Under the pieces are notes generated by a model. That model did not search any database. It worked only from the letters and a program-made list of their open reading frames with translations, and was not told the origin of the DNA. Shown here in pieces: positions 50,369 to 61,486 of a stretch of 64,000 nucleotides of DNA (within the stretch, counting starts at the first letter, position 1; each line of letters begins with the position of its first letter). The translations under genes were made by a program, and so were the position numbers. This stretch comes from Anisakis pegreffii (taxonomy: Eukaryota; Nematoda; Chromadorea; Rhabditida; Anisakidae): positions 62,001 to 126,000 of the forward strand of contig JAPYMA010002772.1 of assembly GCA_035041965.1 (NCBI GenBank), written 5' to 3'.

Positions 50369-53300
50369 ATGAGTGCGAGATTAATAGTCGGTAATCGTCA
50401 AGATCAACAGCAACAACCCTTAGCGGACGACTTCGACAAGAAATCGCAACCGACGCCGACTCTATCGAACCTACAAACATGCGGATTTTATGTGCTTTTC
50501 TTAACGTTCACATACGGCACAATGGTATTCTCACAAACGTGCAATCTTCTCTTTATGACCTTTGCAGGTTCACTCAAAGCAATTCTTAATGACTTGCACT
50601 TAAACGATATTCGAGAATTATTGTCAAAATGCGATTTCAGATCGGAAACCACACATCGACTATCATTGCGATGAGAGTCTGGCGGGTTTAGGCGCTATAA
50701 AGGAGTGTAATAAAACAGATTGTTGGTTTAATTATAACGAAAGTCAGTTTTTATGCGATAAAGAGGAGTCGTACGATTTCGGCTCAATTAGAAGAGAGGT
50801 TCACTTCGAAAGTTTTTGTTTTTGATCACCTAGATAGAAGGAAGCAATCTCAATCAACATAATCAGTGCAATTCTCTTCGATTCTCCAATTCTCCCCTAT
50901 GAGAAGGAAATGTGAATGCCTACGTTCCACTGGTGGAGCACGTTTGGCTCCTTGAGCCTTTAGCTTGTGAGTAAGATCAGATGCTTCCGCTGATGTCGGA
51001 TCTTTCATTAGATGGAGCCAACTGATTTTAGTTATTACGAATCCGGTCATCTGCCTTCGTTTTCCAAGCGACGCTGAAGTCAACGATTCATTTTGCACAT
51101 CATATTCAATCTTCAAAGCATTTTCAAATGTGAAATACGTTGATGTTGCAGTTCACTGGCGCGACACCTACGCAAATCAAACTCGGAACATTCGGGCAGA
51201 ATATCGGTCTTTTGGCTGGCGCTTTTATTTTTGGAAATCTCGCCGACGCGTTTGGACGCAAAAAGGTGAATTTGTCAGGAATTGATACAATAAATCGCCA
51301 GAAAGCAAATGATTTGCATTTCATGTGTAGAAATAACACGCAAAGAGGTGATGACAGGTCAACACACTGTTTTGTCATACTGAAACATGCGTGCAGACGA
51401 TACTCTTCAACGTGCAACGGTGTTAGCAAAAGATTTGTTCAGATTGCAAGAAGCATTCAATGAGCAAACTTTTTGTTCAGTTCATCTGCTGAAACATCTG
51501 AAAACGAAACATCTGAAACAGACTTATTTGAGGTGCTCATCTTTGGAAGTCTTGGTCTTGCAATCACTGAGTTGATTACATCGTTTGCGCCAAGTTTGAT
51601 TCTTTTCAATGTGTGTCGTTTCTTCGTAATGATCTTTAATGGTGGAAAACACTGGTGAGTTGTTCAGTGACTATATTAGAATATAAGATCTTTGAATTGC
51701 ACATTACATACTGGAATTCTTTTTAAAAAAAACTCTGTTCAAATAACAAATTTTCGATGACTTTGTTCCATAAAATTCTTCAGGTGTATAACGAATCAGT
51801 CTTCAGTAGGGAAACCACTCGTTTGCGATGAAAAATTTGAGTTTGAAAAAAAAATCGATGGAAGCAAAAAAACAATATAATTGTTAAAAATAAGCGAGAA
51901 TATGAAAAAAGTGAAAAACAGACCCTCAACAAGCCTTCATAATTTGTAAGCAATTAAGATAATTGATAACGCAAATCGCTCACAACGTCCACATCACTTA
52001 TTTTAATGGCGGTTTGACATTAGCGCTTCAAACCATTTATTGAATGAGAGATTTTCTCACTGCTCCGTGGTCGTGATGTAATTGTTAACTGATTACAGTG
52101 TTTGCAATCCATTTTTCATGGAGAATTTACCAGATCGACATCGAATGTGGGTTGCCACTGTGGTCACCTACTCGCCAACCTATATTTTACTATCAGGTGC
52201 AGCATATTTATGTGGTGATTGGAGAACGTTAGCACGTTTCAGTGCTGCACTTACGATTGTTCCACTTGTACTGCTGTTGTGAGTTGGTGATCTCTTTATG
52301 TAGCAGAATTGCACCAACCTTATTTGTTGGATTTAACGAAAATATTTTCATTCAAACATTTTATATTTATGAGAGGATAAACTGTCAATCATTTCGCAAT
52401 AAAAACACAAGAACTATTTGTGCGTCTACATGATGATTCATAACACAATTCATGACATGAACATGTCTATATGACATGATACATCGTTCCGATAACCAGA
52501 TTCAGCGTCCATTTTATGCGAAAGCATACGCTCAAATACCTCTAATTTTTGATTTTACATAAATCTGAGATTCGAATTTCAGCTTCGTTAACGACACTCC
52601 GCGATATCTAATCCTTAAAGGTAAAGAAGAAGAGGCCGAAGATGCAGCAATTACGATAACGAAATGGGATAAAAAGATTACACCGGAAGTGCGACAAAGA
52701 GTTCATGACGCTGTGAAAGCAGAAAGTGACAAGCAGGTGAGGGATATTTACCTCGATTCAGGCGTCAGCATTTGATTCAAGTTCGAGCATTTGACCAGCA
52801 ACTTCGATAGCTGACTGAGACGAACCTTCAGAAAGCAAGACAAGCAACAATGAAGCATAAATACAACATGTTGGATATTTTCAAGTCGTGGACACTCACC
52901 AAATACGACATCGTTTTTTCGATTAGTTTGTGAGTGTTCTCATCTATCGATTTCATTTGTATTATCGCTGATTTATTCTGTGAATCGTTTTGCATCGATG
53001 GGTAAATCAGCGATAATACACTGCTGAATCTGCTGAATTTTTGCAAGACTACGTATAAGAGAGCATGCCCAAAAACTTTTATTCACCAAGCGATGTTCTC
53101 CTAAAATGCAGTAGAATTATGAATGTGACCAATAAGGCGGTGGTTAAAAAATACACTTATTCGTTGCATCTGTGAAGTGTGATGAGCGGAGTTCGTTGAA
53201 GATTCTCAGCGAGCTTCGTAAGTTACGGTGTGGCATACAACATGGATGCTTTGGCCGGGAATGTTTATGTGAACGTGATACTGCTCGGCGGAGCTCGCTA

Positions 53301-55491
53301 TGCCATCAATATTATCGCTGCACTGATCGAACTTAATGTCAAGAGAGTGGGTCGTCGTCATCTTCACATAGTCTCCGTTACAACGATTGTCATCCTCATG
53401 GGAAGTCTCATGCTCACCGAATCTCTAATCCGTACGTCTCATAAACGCTTTCGTCATGAGAAACATTTTCATCAACTGAACGATGTTTTTTTTTCGAATC
53501 TTCTTCTTTCTATCGCCGAACTCGATGTGGGAATTTTCAGCGATCATAACACAACTGAAGTTCGTTTCCGACTTCAAACGAAGTCAGCTCTGAGCAGATC
53601 GATTGCTAGATCAAACTGACCGTGATAAGTTGAGATGATCAAAACGGATGTGTTTTAGCAGCTGTTTCGATGGGATATTATTCTTCTTAACTATCCGTTG
53701 TACTGACAAAATTTTATTGCAGATCCTGAACTTGTTGAATTGAAGAAAGCTCGCATGGAAGGCAGACCAGGTTGACAATTATCTGATCGGTTACTGATCA
53801 GGAAATTAATTTTTATTTAGAATGATCACTTGACTTCTGCAATAACAACGCCTCACCAAAATTGTCAAAGGAAACGTTGGCAAAAAATGCACATCTCTAG
53901 AGAATTATCCCAGCGTGAAATGAGCCTTACGAAGAGCGAATACCAACTAATTCCTTCCAGCAGTTTTTCGTATCGTCATCACCAGCAATTTCACTCGTTA
54001 ATATCATAAGAGCAATATTCCAATGGATCAATTTTGAATCAAATCATCATTCACACTTCCTCAGCAACACCTCAGTGGAACCAAACTGAAGTTCGCTTGT
54101 ACAATATAGAGAAGCTGTATTGTTTTCAGTCAATTCAACCATTGAATTCATCTCGGCAATAACGCGCTACTTGGCTTTACTGGCTGCTGCAATGTGTACC
54201 GAGGTGTTTGTGTTGGATTCGGTGCAGCCATCAGAGCTGTTCCCAACGCCGATTCGCAGTGGTGGTAATGCACTTATCCAGGTGTTCAACCGTCTTGGTA
54301 CCATCTGCAGTCCTCTCGCGTTTATTCCGGTAAGTGAGTCTTCACCACAATATCGACAGACTTCATTTTGTCCGAAGTGATGTGTCATCTAGACTAGTGA
54401 TTCTCACGTTCGGGTGCTCCATTATTCCTTTTGATGATCTAGCAGGCCGCTGTTATCCATTCCCCCCCCCCCCTCAATACAAGAACATACTATTTCTGTG
54501 TACGGAAATCTCTCAGCGGCGTGAAAGAATCAGTGTCCGAGATCGTTGTGTGGATCATTACTGCAATCGATTATGATTGCATGAAAAGCTATTGTCTATG
54601 ACACGATTCTCATTCTTTTCAGACGTGTTCTATTCACTCTCATAGATATTGAATGTGAATACCGTTCTCCTCATGAGTTTTTCTCATTCATTTCGTCTCA
54701 TTTCACTTCACAGTTTGGATCAATTTCTTATTCTGTAGCATATACTATTTACTGAATATGTTGACGAGTGTTGACAGCCGAAATCAACAATACAACAATC
54801 GAATGTCATTGTTGAACAGCATTCAACAGTTAAGCGATCAATTATAGAGTGTATTCAATAGAATGAGAATTTGACTATAATTGCTGAACGAAATGAATGA
54901 GAAATTAGCAGAAGAGAACACTTTTGGTGATAAAAAGTATGAGGGCGGTTATAACACCTCGGAAAAGAATAAAAATCCTGTTAAAACGGTATTTAAACAT
55001 AAATGGATGTAATTTCAATGTTGCCACGACAACTGCACTAAATACTAATTTCCCGACCCCTCCATCACCCCTTGACACCTCCAAATTATCCAAAATGGGT
55101 AATTTCACCCCTGTGAGAAGCACTGATCTAGACAGTGATTTATTGCTGTTTATCGCTACTGTTCAAACTCACATTGAACCATACTCACTTTGTGAGTATC
55201 TGATAAAGCACAGCGTATATATTGAGATTAGTTCTTTATATCACATTTATTTAGGCAGCCGCATGGGCCGCAGCACCGTATCTCTTGATGACACTGACAA
55301 GTTTGGCAGATTTGATACTGTATTCGGTGTGGATTCCGGAAACTCGAGGCAGACCACTACCGGATAAAATGCCCGCAGACATGCACGAAACTGAAACCGA
55401 GGTTAATCCGCTGCTGATCAGTGCCACCACAACTCCAGATGACGAGCATGCACCACAAATCCGAGCTAGACATCCGACGATCAGTGACTAA
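50369..55491 (+). CDS. SLC22-like major facilitator transporter, complete
   Basis: Eleven exons close in phase to 575 aa: 50369-50567, 50641-50798, 51152-51265, 51533-51654, 52099-52278, 52583-52736, 52832-52929, 53214-53431, 53723-53770, 54130-54329 and 55255-55491. Layout fits the organic cation/anion transporter group: cytosolic start, TM1 (YVLFLTFTYGTMVF), a large Cys-containing extracellular loop with NKT and NES glycosylation sequons, TM2, the MFS motif GNLADAFGRKK (about 147-157), TM3-6, a charged central loop beginning NDTPRYLILKGKEEEAEDAA, TM7-12 with SELFPTPIRSGG, and an acidic tail ending in PTISD. It probably moves small organic solutes across the plasma membrane; the substrate cannot be predicted. 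Exon 4 uses TTTGAG|G. The last intron holds a transposon (54395-55125). The 48-nt exon 9 is the least certain. Confidence 0.9.
54395..55125 (+). mobile_element. hAT-like MITE family A, forward copy in an intron
   Basis: It starts TAGTGATTCTCACG and ends CTGTGAGAAGCACTG, imperfect inverted termini. It is flanked by a perfect 8-bp duplication, ATCTAGAC (54387-54394 and 55126-55133). It lies in the last intron of the SLC22-like gene. No coding capacity. Confidence 0.92.
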
Positions 55492-57610
55492 AATCTGCAC
55501 GTTGTCAACCTCAACTCCGATTGTCTCATTTGTGTTTTGTTCTTCTGTCTGCTATCCACACAGCAGCACGCAGTCAGCTGTTTCATATCCGAATGATTCA
55601 AGTGCTGTCAAAAATGTTTTTATGAGCCTTTCAGTTCAACACCTCAATTCATCATTAATCTCCTCAAAAATCTCGTCATGATCTGTTCTCATTTCATCAA
55701 ACAATCATTCTGCTCTCAATGTTGTCGTTGTATTCCGATCAAAAGCTAATTGAAATTCCACAAAAATTGACCAGTGCTTTCTGAAAGGCTTGAGCTTATT
55801 CATTTGGACATATTGATAAGTAATTATTGACTAATTCATTTCTTTGTTGTAAACTAATATTATCATCATCCATTCTTCATTCAGTGTAATCACTCTTTCC
55901 ATTTTTATCACGTTTTCCATTGAAGAAAAATTATTTGTTTTTGACACAGTCTGTCAATGATAGCGGGCTTCTTTTGTATTTTATTTTCAATGGATTGCAT
56001 TTGCTGCGGAAAAGATGAGGTATCAAATCTTCGGAAGGTGAATATGGTTGGAACTTTATGTCCAATTTTAGCGGGTCGCTGTTTGCGGAGATGTTACTGA
56101 TTGCTTTCCGTTCGGATCTTCAGGTCGCACAGCTTCCTTCACTGATGTGTGTTCACCTTACGGCTATTGATACTTTTCGCTTAACAATGATCAGCCAATA
56201 TTTTTGTGGGTGTTTATGGGCCACTTGCGACAGAAACTCGTCTTTATTCATGTCTCATTGCTCGTGTTTCCAGTGAAAAACGAATGCTTTTATGCCAGCA
56301 GCAGCAGACTGCATGCCTCGGCAGCGACACCATTCGTCGGCTTTTAGTCAAACCACCGGAGCATTTCTTTCTAAGTACCGAGAAAAGGAATTTTCATTGC
56401 GCTCTATCAAATAACCATCGTTGAATGGTTGCCTATCTGGACTCAGTGTGCACCCAAAAAGCTAGTTACTGCTCTCATTATCCCCAAATTTCCGTTTCAA
56501 TCATTAAGTTCTTTTGTGTTCTCATGTTTTTCGAGTAATCAATGCGCTTTCAAGCCAACTTTTTGAGTTGCTTTTTCTTTGAGTTCTTATCGATCAGGTC
56601 AGTAGTCTCGGTTATGAGTCTTATCAGTACGAACTGTTGTAATTGGGTCATTCAAATCTCCATATCTTGCTTTCATTAGTTTCGTATTTTTCATCTTGCC
56701 AGAAACTTGTTGTAGTTGGATCTCAGCTGACGATATAACGTCCCTTGAAGGATTGCAATTCTTGGCCAGTATTGTATTTCTTATCATGCTTTTGTTTTCA
56801 TTTTTGCAGTCATCTCAAAGTAACTTCTTCGAGAGGTGGCCGAAGACAACTTACAGTTAGCTATGCAAAACTTTATGCGAGTATCTTTAAATGCTTGCTG
56901 AATGAAGCCCAAATGTGTGATAATTTTCGATAAGTTTGCTAAATTTCGGTAACATCGAATGTTCATTAGTATTTCCTCTTCGTCCTTATTGTTCAGTCCA
57001 GCTCTTCTGTTCTCAGTTTTTCACGGAACGGTGCATGTTCCATGTTCTCCATATGAATCTAAATTTCATTTGTGAAGAAACTAACTTATTAAATCATATT
57101 GTCGTTTCCTTCCAACCGTTATTATTCTCTTGGTCATCTGTCATGTTGCACTCAGCACATTCAAAATGTATGAGCAATTTTCAGTCATAACTTTTAATTA
57201 ACTATTTGTTTTGCGTAATTGATCTTTCAATTCTTCTGATACTTTCGAAACTTTTCGAAATTGATTTCATTTTTCAAAAACAAATTCTTTCGCCAGTTTA
57301 TTCAGTTTTGTATGGTTTTTGATTTATAGTACGGAATATATAATATCATTTAACATTGAACATCTCTATTTGTTTTGTGTTTGTCACTTTGCGTCATAAT
57401 AAAGCACACTAATCGTTGTTGATGAATATGCACCCTGAATCATTAAGGCGACACTAAATTCAACGTTGTTCTTGAATGGTGATTGCGTAACGATACTGAT
57501 GATCTAACCAGCCGTTTAATAAGGGTCATTGATTGGTTCGGAAGGTGACGAGATGAGATGACCCAGTTGAATAAGTGGCATATATTTGTGAGCGGTTCAA
57601 GTGCATTCCA
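55492..57610. other. No gene supported
   Basis: 3' flank of the transporter gene and upstream region of the next gene. Many short T-rich frames on the plus strand, none with recognised content. Confidence 0.4.
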
Positions 57611-60600
57611 ATGACTAACGTTTCATTCGACGGTCCGATTTTCCGACTTATTTTCATTCTACCACCTGTCATTACTATCGCTTTCTGCCTCATTCAGCAA
57701 TGCCAAGCACTAACAAGGATCAAACGTGACTTCATGTATGTCTCTGATGCGAATGCTAGCGATCCGAGCTGTTTTCAGGTAATTTTATGCTTTATTCCTG
57801 TGCTTTTGCGACTGATACTGACTGATCGCACCTTCAGACATCTTCAGCGATCTGCAAAAGCACCGCATATCTCCAATAGGCGCATGCATCAGAGCAATCG
57901 CTTCATATTGTCTCTTTTGCAGTAGTCATTCATCTTGATTAGTTAAGATAAATGTATCTTGTTTAGATCAAGCAATCCGTTACGCATAATTTTGTGATCT
58001 GTTTCCATTGAGAAGCTTTGGAACATGTTTGTGAGGAAGTTGTGGCCTAGTGGAAGGTAACACTTCAATAGAACCTGATTCATTCGAACTTCGCCTTCTT
58101 TTATAAGCTATTGCGGTCTATCACATATAGATTAATCATTATTTTCGACAGAGCAAGCACATCTCATTCAATGAAAGCCTTCAACAAAACAACACATCAA
58201 AATCTCATTCAAATCATGGAGATATGAGATGTCTGTGAACTCGCTTCTTTATCATACTTCTGATGTAATCGTTATTGCAAAATCTGCAAATGATCAATTA
58301 TTTTGCGACACTTTTTCGAATTTCCTTTGATCGGGAAAGCTGACAATAAGGAGCGAGTCATAAATGTTGTTAGTTGGTGATTCGTTGTGTGCATCTTTTT
58401 AAACACATTAAACACATGCAATATGTAATTCCCATCGGCAGCACCTGAAGAAGTGTAGAATGTGTACGCTGAGAGAATGAAGAACTTGTGGTTAATTCGG
58501 AGAATTTCACTGAAACAAGCTCGATGATTTGAAGAGTGTAACGATCTTGTGCTATGCAAATGAAGCTGTGCTTCGAACAATACAATTCGCCATCGCAAAC
58601 GATGGCTTTCAAATGAAAGTGTTCATCCTATACCAGTGGTTCTCACGTTCAGTTGCTCCATTACCCCTTTCGATGATGCGGCAGGCCGCCGTTACCTCCA
58701 AATTACCCAAAACGGGTACATTGATTTCCTTTGAGAACCATTGCGTTGTTCATTATTGCAATCGATTATGATTGCATGAAAAGCTACTGTATATGACACG
58801 CTCACTTCAAACCGATTTCGATAGATTCTCATTCTTTTCAAACGTGTTCTATTCACTCTCATAACTATTTCATGCACATATTGTTCTATTGATGAGTTTT
58901 TCTCATTCATTTCGTCTCATTTCACTTCACAGTTCGAATCAATTTCTCATTCAGTAGCATATATTATTTACTGAATACCGAAGTCAACGATACAGCAATC
59001 GAATATCACTGCTCAACAACGTTCGACAGTCAAATGATCAATTATAGAGTGTATTTAATAGAATGAGAATTTGAATTAAACTGTTCAGTGAAATGAATGA
59101 GAAATTAGCAGAAGAGAACAATTTTGGTGATAAAAGGTATAAGAGCGATTATAACACCTCGGAAAAGAATGAAAATCCTGTTAAAACGAGGCAATGATAC
59201 TCAGAAAATGAAGAATGTTGCCATCAACTAACCGAATTTGCATACCCTAGTTACGAAAACACCATTACGTAATTAAACGACCCTCCCCTCTCCCGTCCAC
59301 TACCCTTTGACACCTCCAAATTACCCAAAATGAGTAATTTCACCTCCTATGAGAACCACTGTCCTATACGGTATAATTCTGACGGTCACTATATTACGCA
59401 TTATGCAATCAGTGAATTCAACTGTTGTTTTAGAATTGTAATGACGAATGGAAAGAATCTTTTGAAATGGATTTTCGAATGAATATTACCGATTTCTATG
59501 ACTTTCCACTTCATCCAGTAGTTTTGACGAGAAATGGCTATATGCGCTATTGTAATATATCGGACCGTCGCACACAGTGCTATATTGATGATTGCTACGA
59601 TCAGGTATGTCAAAGTCAGTTTATCCCTTAATGCTGAGTAGTTTGATTCATAGTTCATTTGATGGAAATGGTCACAAGTGCATAAATTTCAACTGAAATT
59701 TCGTAATCTTATCAGGAATTCAGTGTCAAAACTTTATGATGAGGTGTACTGCTCAATGATGCTTGAGTGTTTCTTGAATTATGCACGGCTCTTGTCACAC
59801 ACACACGTCACAAACATCATGTCCTCTAATGAACTCTCAAATGAACTTTGTTGCGGTATTTTGATTATGTCAAACGGATTTCTAATTGCTCAATTCAGCC
59901 ATAACACTTCAGTCAGCACATTGCTTTTCTACGATGATTCATTTCACTTGCAGTCAGCTGATCGCGTTTTCTCGCCATCAAATTTTTTGTGCAATTTCAA
60001 AAGAGAGCATTTCTTGGAAGCTCGTGAATGTCTCGAGAAGACTGAACCGTTAACATTTCTCAAATGCGACCACTCGTGTCATATGGAAGCGTTGAAAAGT
60101 GTTGAAAAGCAAGAGAGAGCCACGCTTGGCAAGGTATTCATAACCAATCAATCCTCATCTTATCTCTATCGGTTACTTGTTCATGAGTATCGACTGAATA
60201 TGCGCTTAAGATCAGTTTTTTCATTGAATTTCATCACTTTCATCAGGCATGAATGAGCGTTTCATTTGATTTCAAGTCCTCAGCTGTTCTTCACACAACA
60301 TCGTTGTGAATTTTAACAGCAAGAATTCATTTATAATAGCATCGTGTAAATTTTGAGGTATTCACGAGAAATGAGATGAGCAACTATGAACGAGAGCTGG
60401 ATTTGCTGTGCACGTTTCAAGCTTGCTTTAGGGAATGTGAACAAGGTCAGTGAGTTACTCATCCTGATAATCACCAAAAGAATGGTGAATGTTAATCGTT
60501 CGATAAAGTCTATTTTGGACGTGGAACTTTCAGAAATAATCGTCGAAAGCTGTGAAGAAGATAAAGCAGAATTAGCGTTGACGTTAATATCGCAGTACAT

Positions 60601-60739
60601 CCGATGGCATGCTTCGGATCTGTACGATTGGCACATCCTTTCAGAAACCATGCAACACTTTCCGAGCAGTTGTCAACGGCTCGTTCTATCACAGCCGGAT
60701 GCAGATCCTGTCATTCGAATTATGAATGCAGTGCAGTGA
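57611..60739 (+). CDS. Secreted or anchored Cys-rich protein, unknown function
   Basis: Five exons close in phase to 270 aa: 57611-57778, 59434-59604, 59954-60133, 60358-60445 and 60534-60739. An N-terminal hydrophobic stretch ([17 protein letters not shown]) is a signal peptide or anchor. The rest carries many cysteines: [86 protein letters not shown] and PSSCQRLV. The spacing recalls nematode-specific secreted Cys families (DUF19/T20D4.11-like or CPG4-like), but the match is by eye only. Exon 4 uses TTTTGAG|G. Intron 1 (1.65 kb) contains a family A transposon. AATAAA at 60787-60792, about 50 bp after the stop, is a likely poly(A) signal. Confidence 0.75.
58634..59361 (+). mobile_element. 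hAT-like MITE family A, forward copy in an intron
   Basis: It starts CAGTGGTTCTCACG and ends TATGAGAACCACTG, nearly perfect 14-bp inverted termini. The flanks are a perfect 8-bp duplication, TCCTATAC (58626-58633 and 59362-59369). This is the best-preserved copy and lies in intron 1 of the Cys-rich gene. No coding capacity. Confidence 0.95.
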
Positions 60740-60786
60740 ATTCAGCTGGCGTTATTCGTTGTGTATGTACATATGTGGTGTGCACT

Positions 60787-60792
60787 AATAAA
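60787..60792 (+). terminator. Poly(A) signal AATAAA
   Basis: AATAAA 48 bp downstream of the stop codon of the Cys-rich gene ending at 60739. Confidence 0.6.
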
Positions 60793-61486
60793 CATTACTT
60801 AATATTCAATAGATTACGTGAACTGTGTCTGTAAGATTTAAAAATACAGAATGTTATGGAGCGTTTCAATGCATCCTCATTGCTGGCCTCAAACCGGGGT
60901 TGGGTTGGAGACGTGATCAGGTTCGAGAATATCGAAAGTATGGGGTTTGGTCAGGAATTCTGGGATTCATATGAAGGCTCGAGAATCTTGGACTCAGCTG
61001 ACATCATCATCAGTCTATTCCATCATTCCTAAAACTCAGTTTAACCCTCGGCGAATCAATTCGGCAAAAATGAGTGCGATTCATGACAAGAGTTTTACAT
61101 TTTTTGGAACCACTTTTTCAGAAACTTGTAGGGATGATATTCAAGAACTGCTAAGAAGTTCATAACTAATTAGCTCACACTGGTCATCCTGCGAGCTCTC
61201 CAGTGACTATAAACCAAATAGTGTGATATTCAGCACTTGATCAACTAAAATCTATTTAAAGCAGAATTAGGCTGTCAAAAATAATTTCATCTTCGTCAAA
61301 TCTGACAAATTTACTCGTTATATCTCAAAATGCATACGTTTGAATGAGTCTCGAAACAACAATAAAATACAGCGGTGAGAATTAGTATGGTAGATGAGCA
61401 TTCTTGGCGAACTGGACCCGCGGTGGAGTGTTGATGATTCCGCATAGAAAAACGAATCGGATCAGAAGTGCTATCTATATTGCACG
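60793..61486. other. Convergent intergenic gap, no gene supported
   Basis: The space between the converging ends of the Cys-rich gene (plus) and the GPCR gene (minus). A 72-codon plus-strand frame at 60947-61165 has no supporting signals. Confidence 0.45.

Noticed and set aside
58272..58612. Overlapping minus-strand frames of 80-108 codons
   Set aside because: They lie in intron 1 of the plus-strand Cys-rich gene and lack paired splice signals or recognised content.
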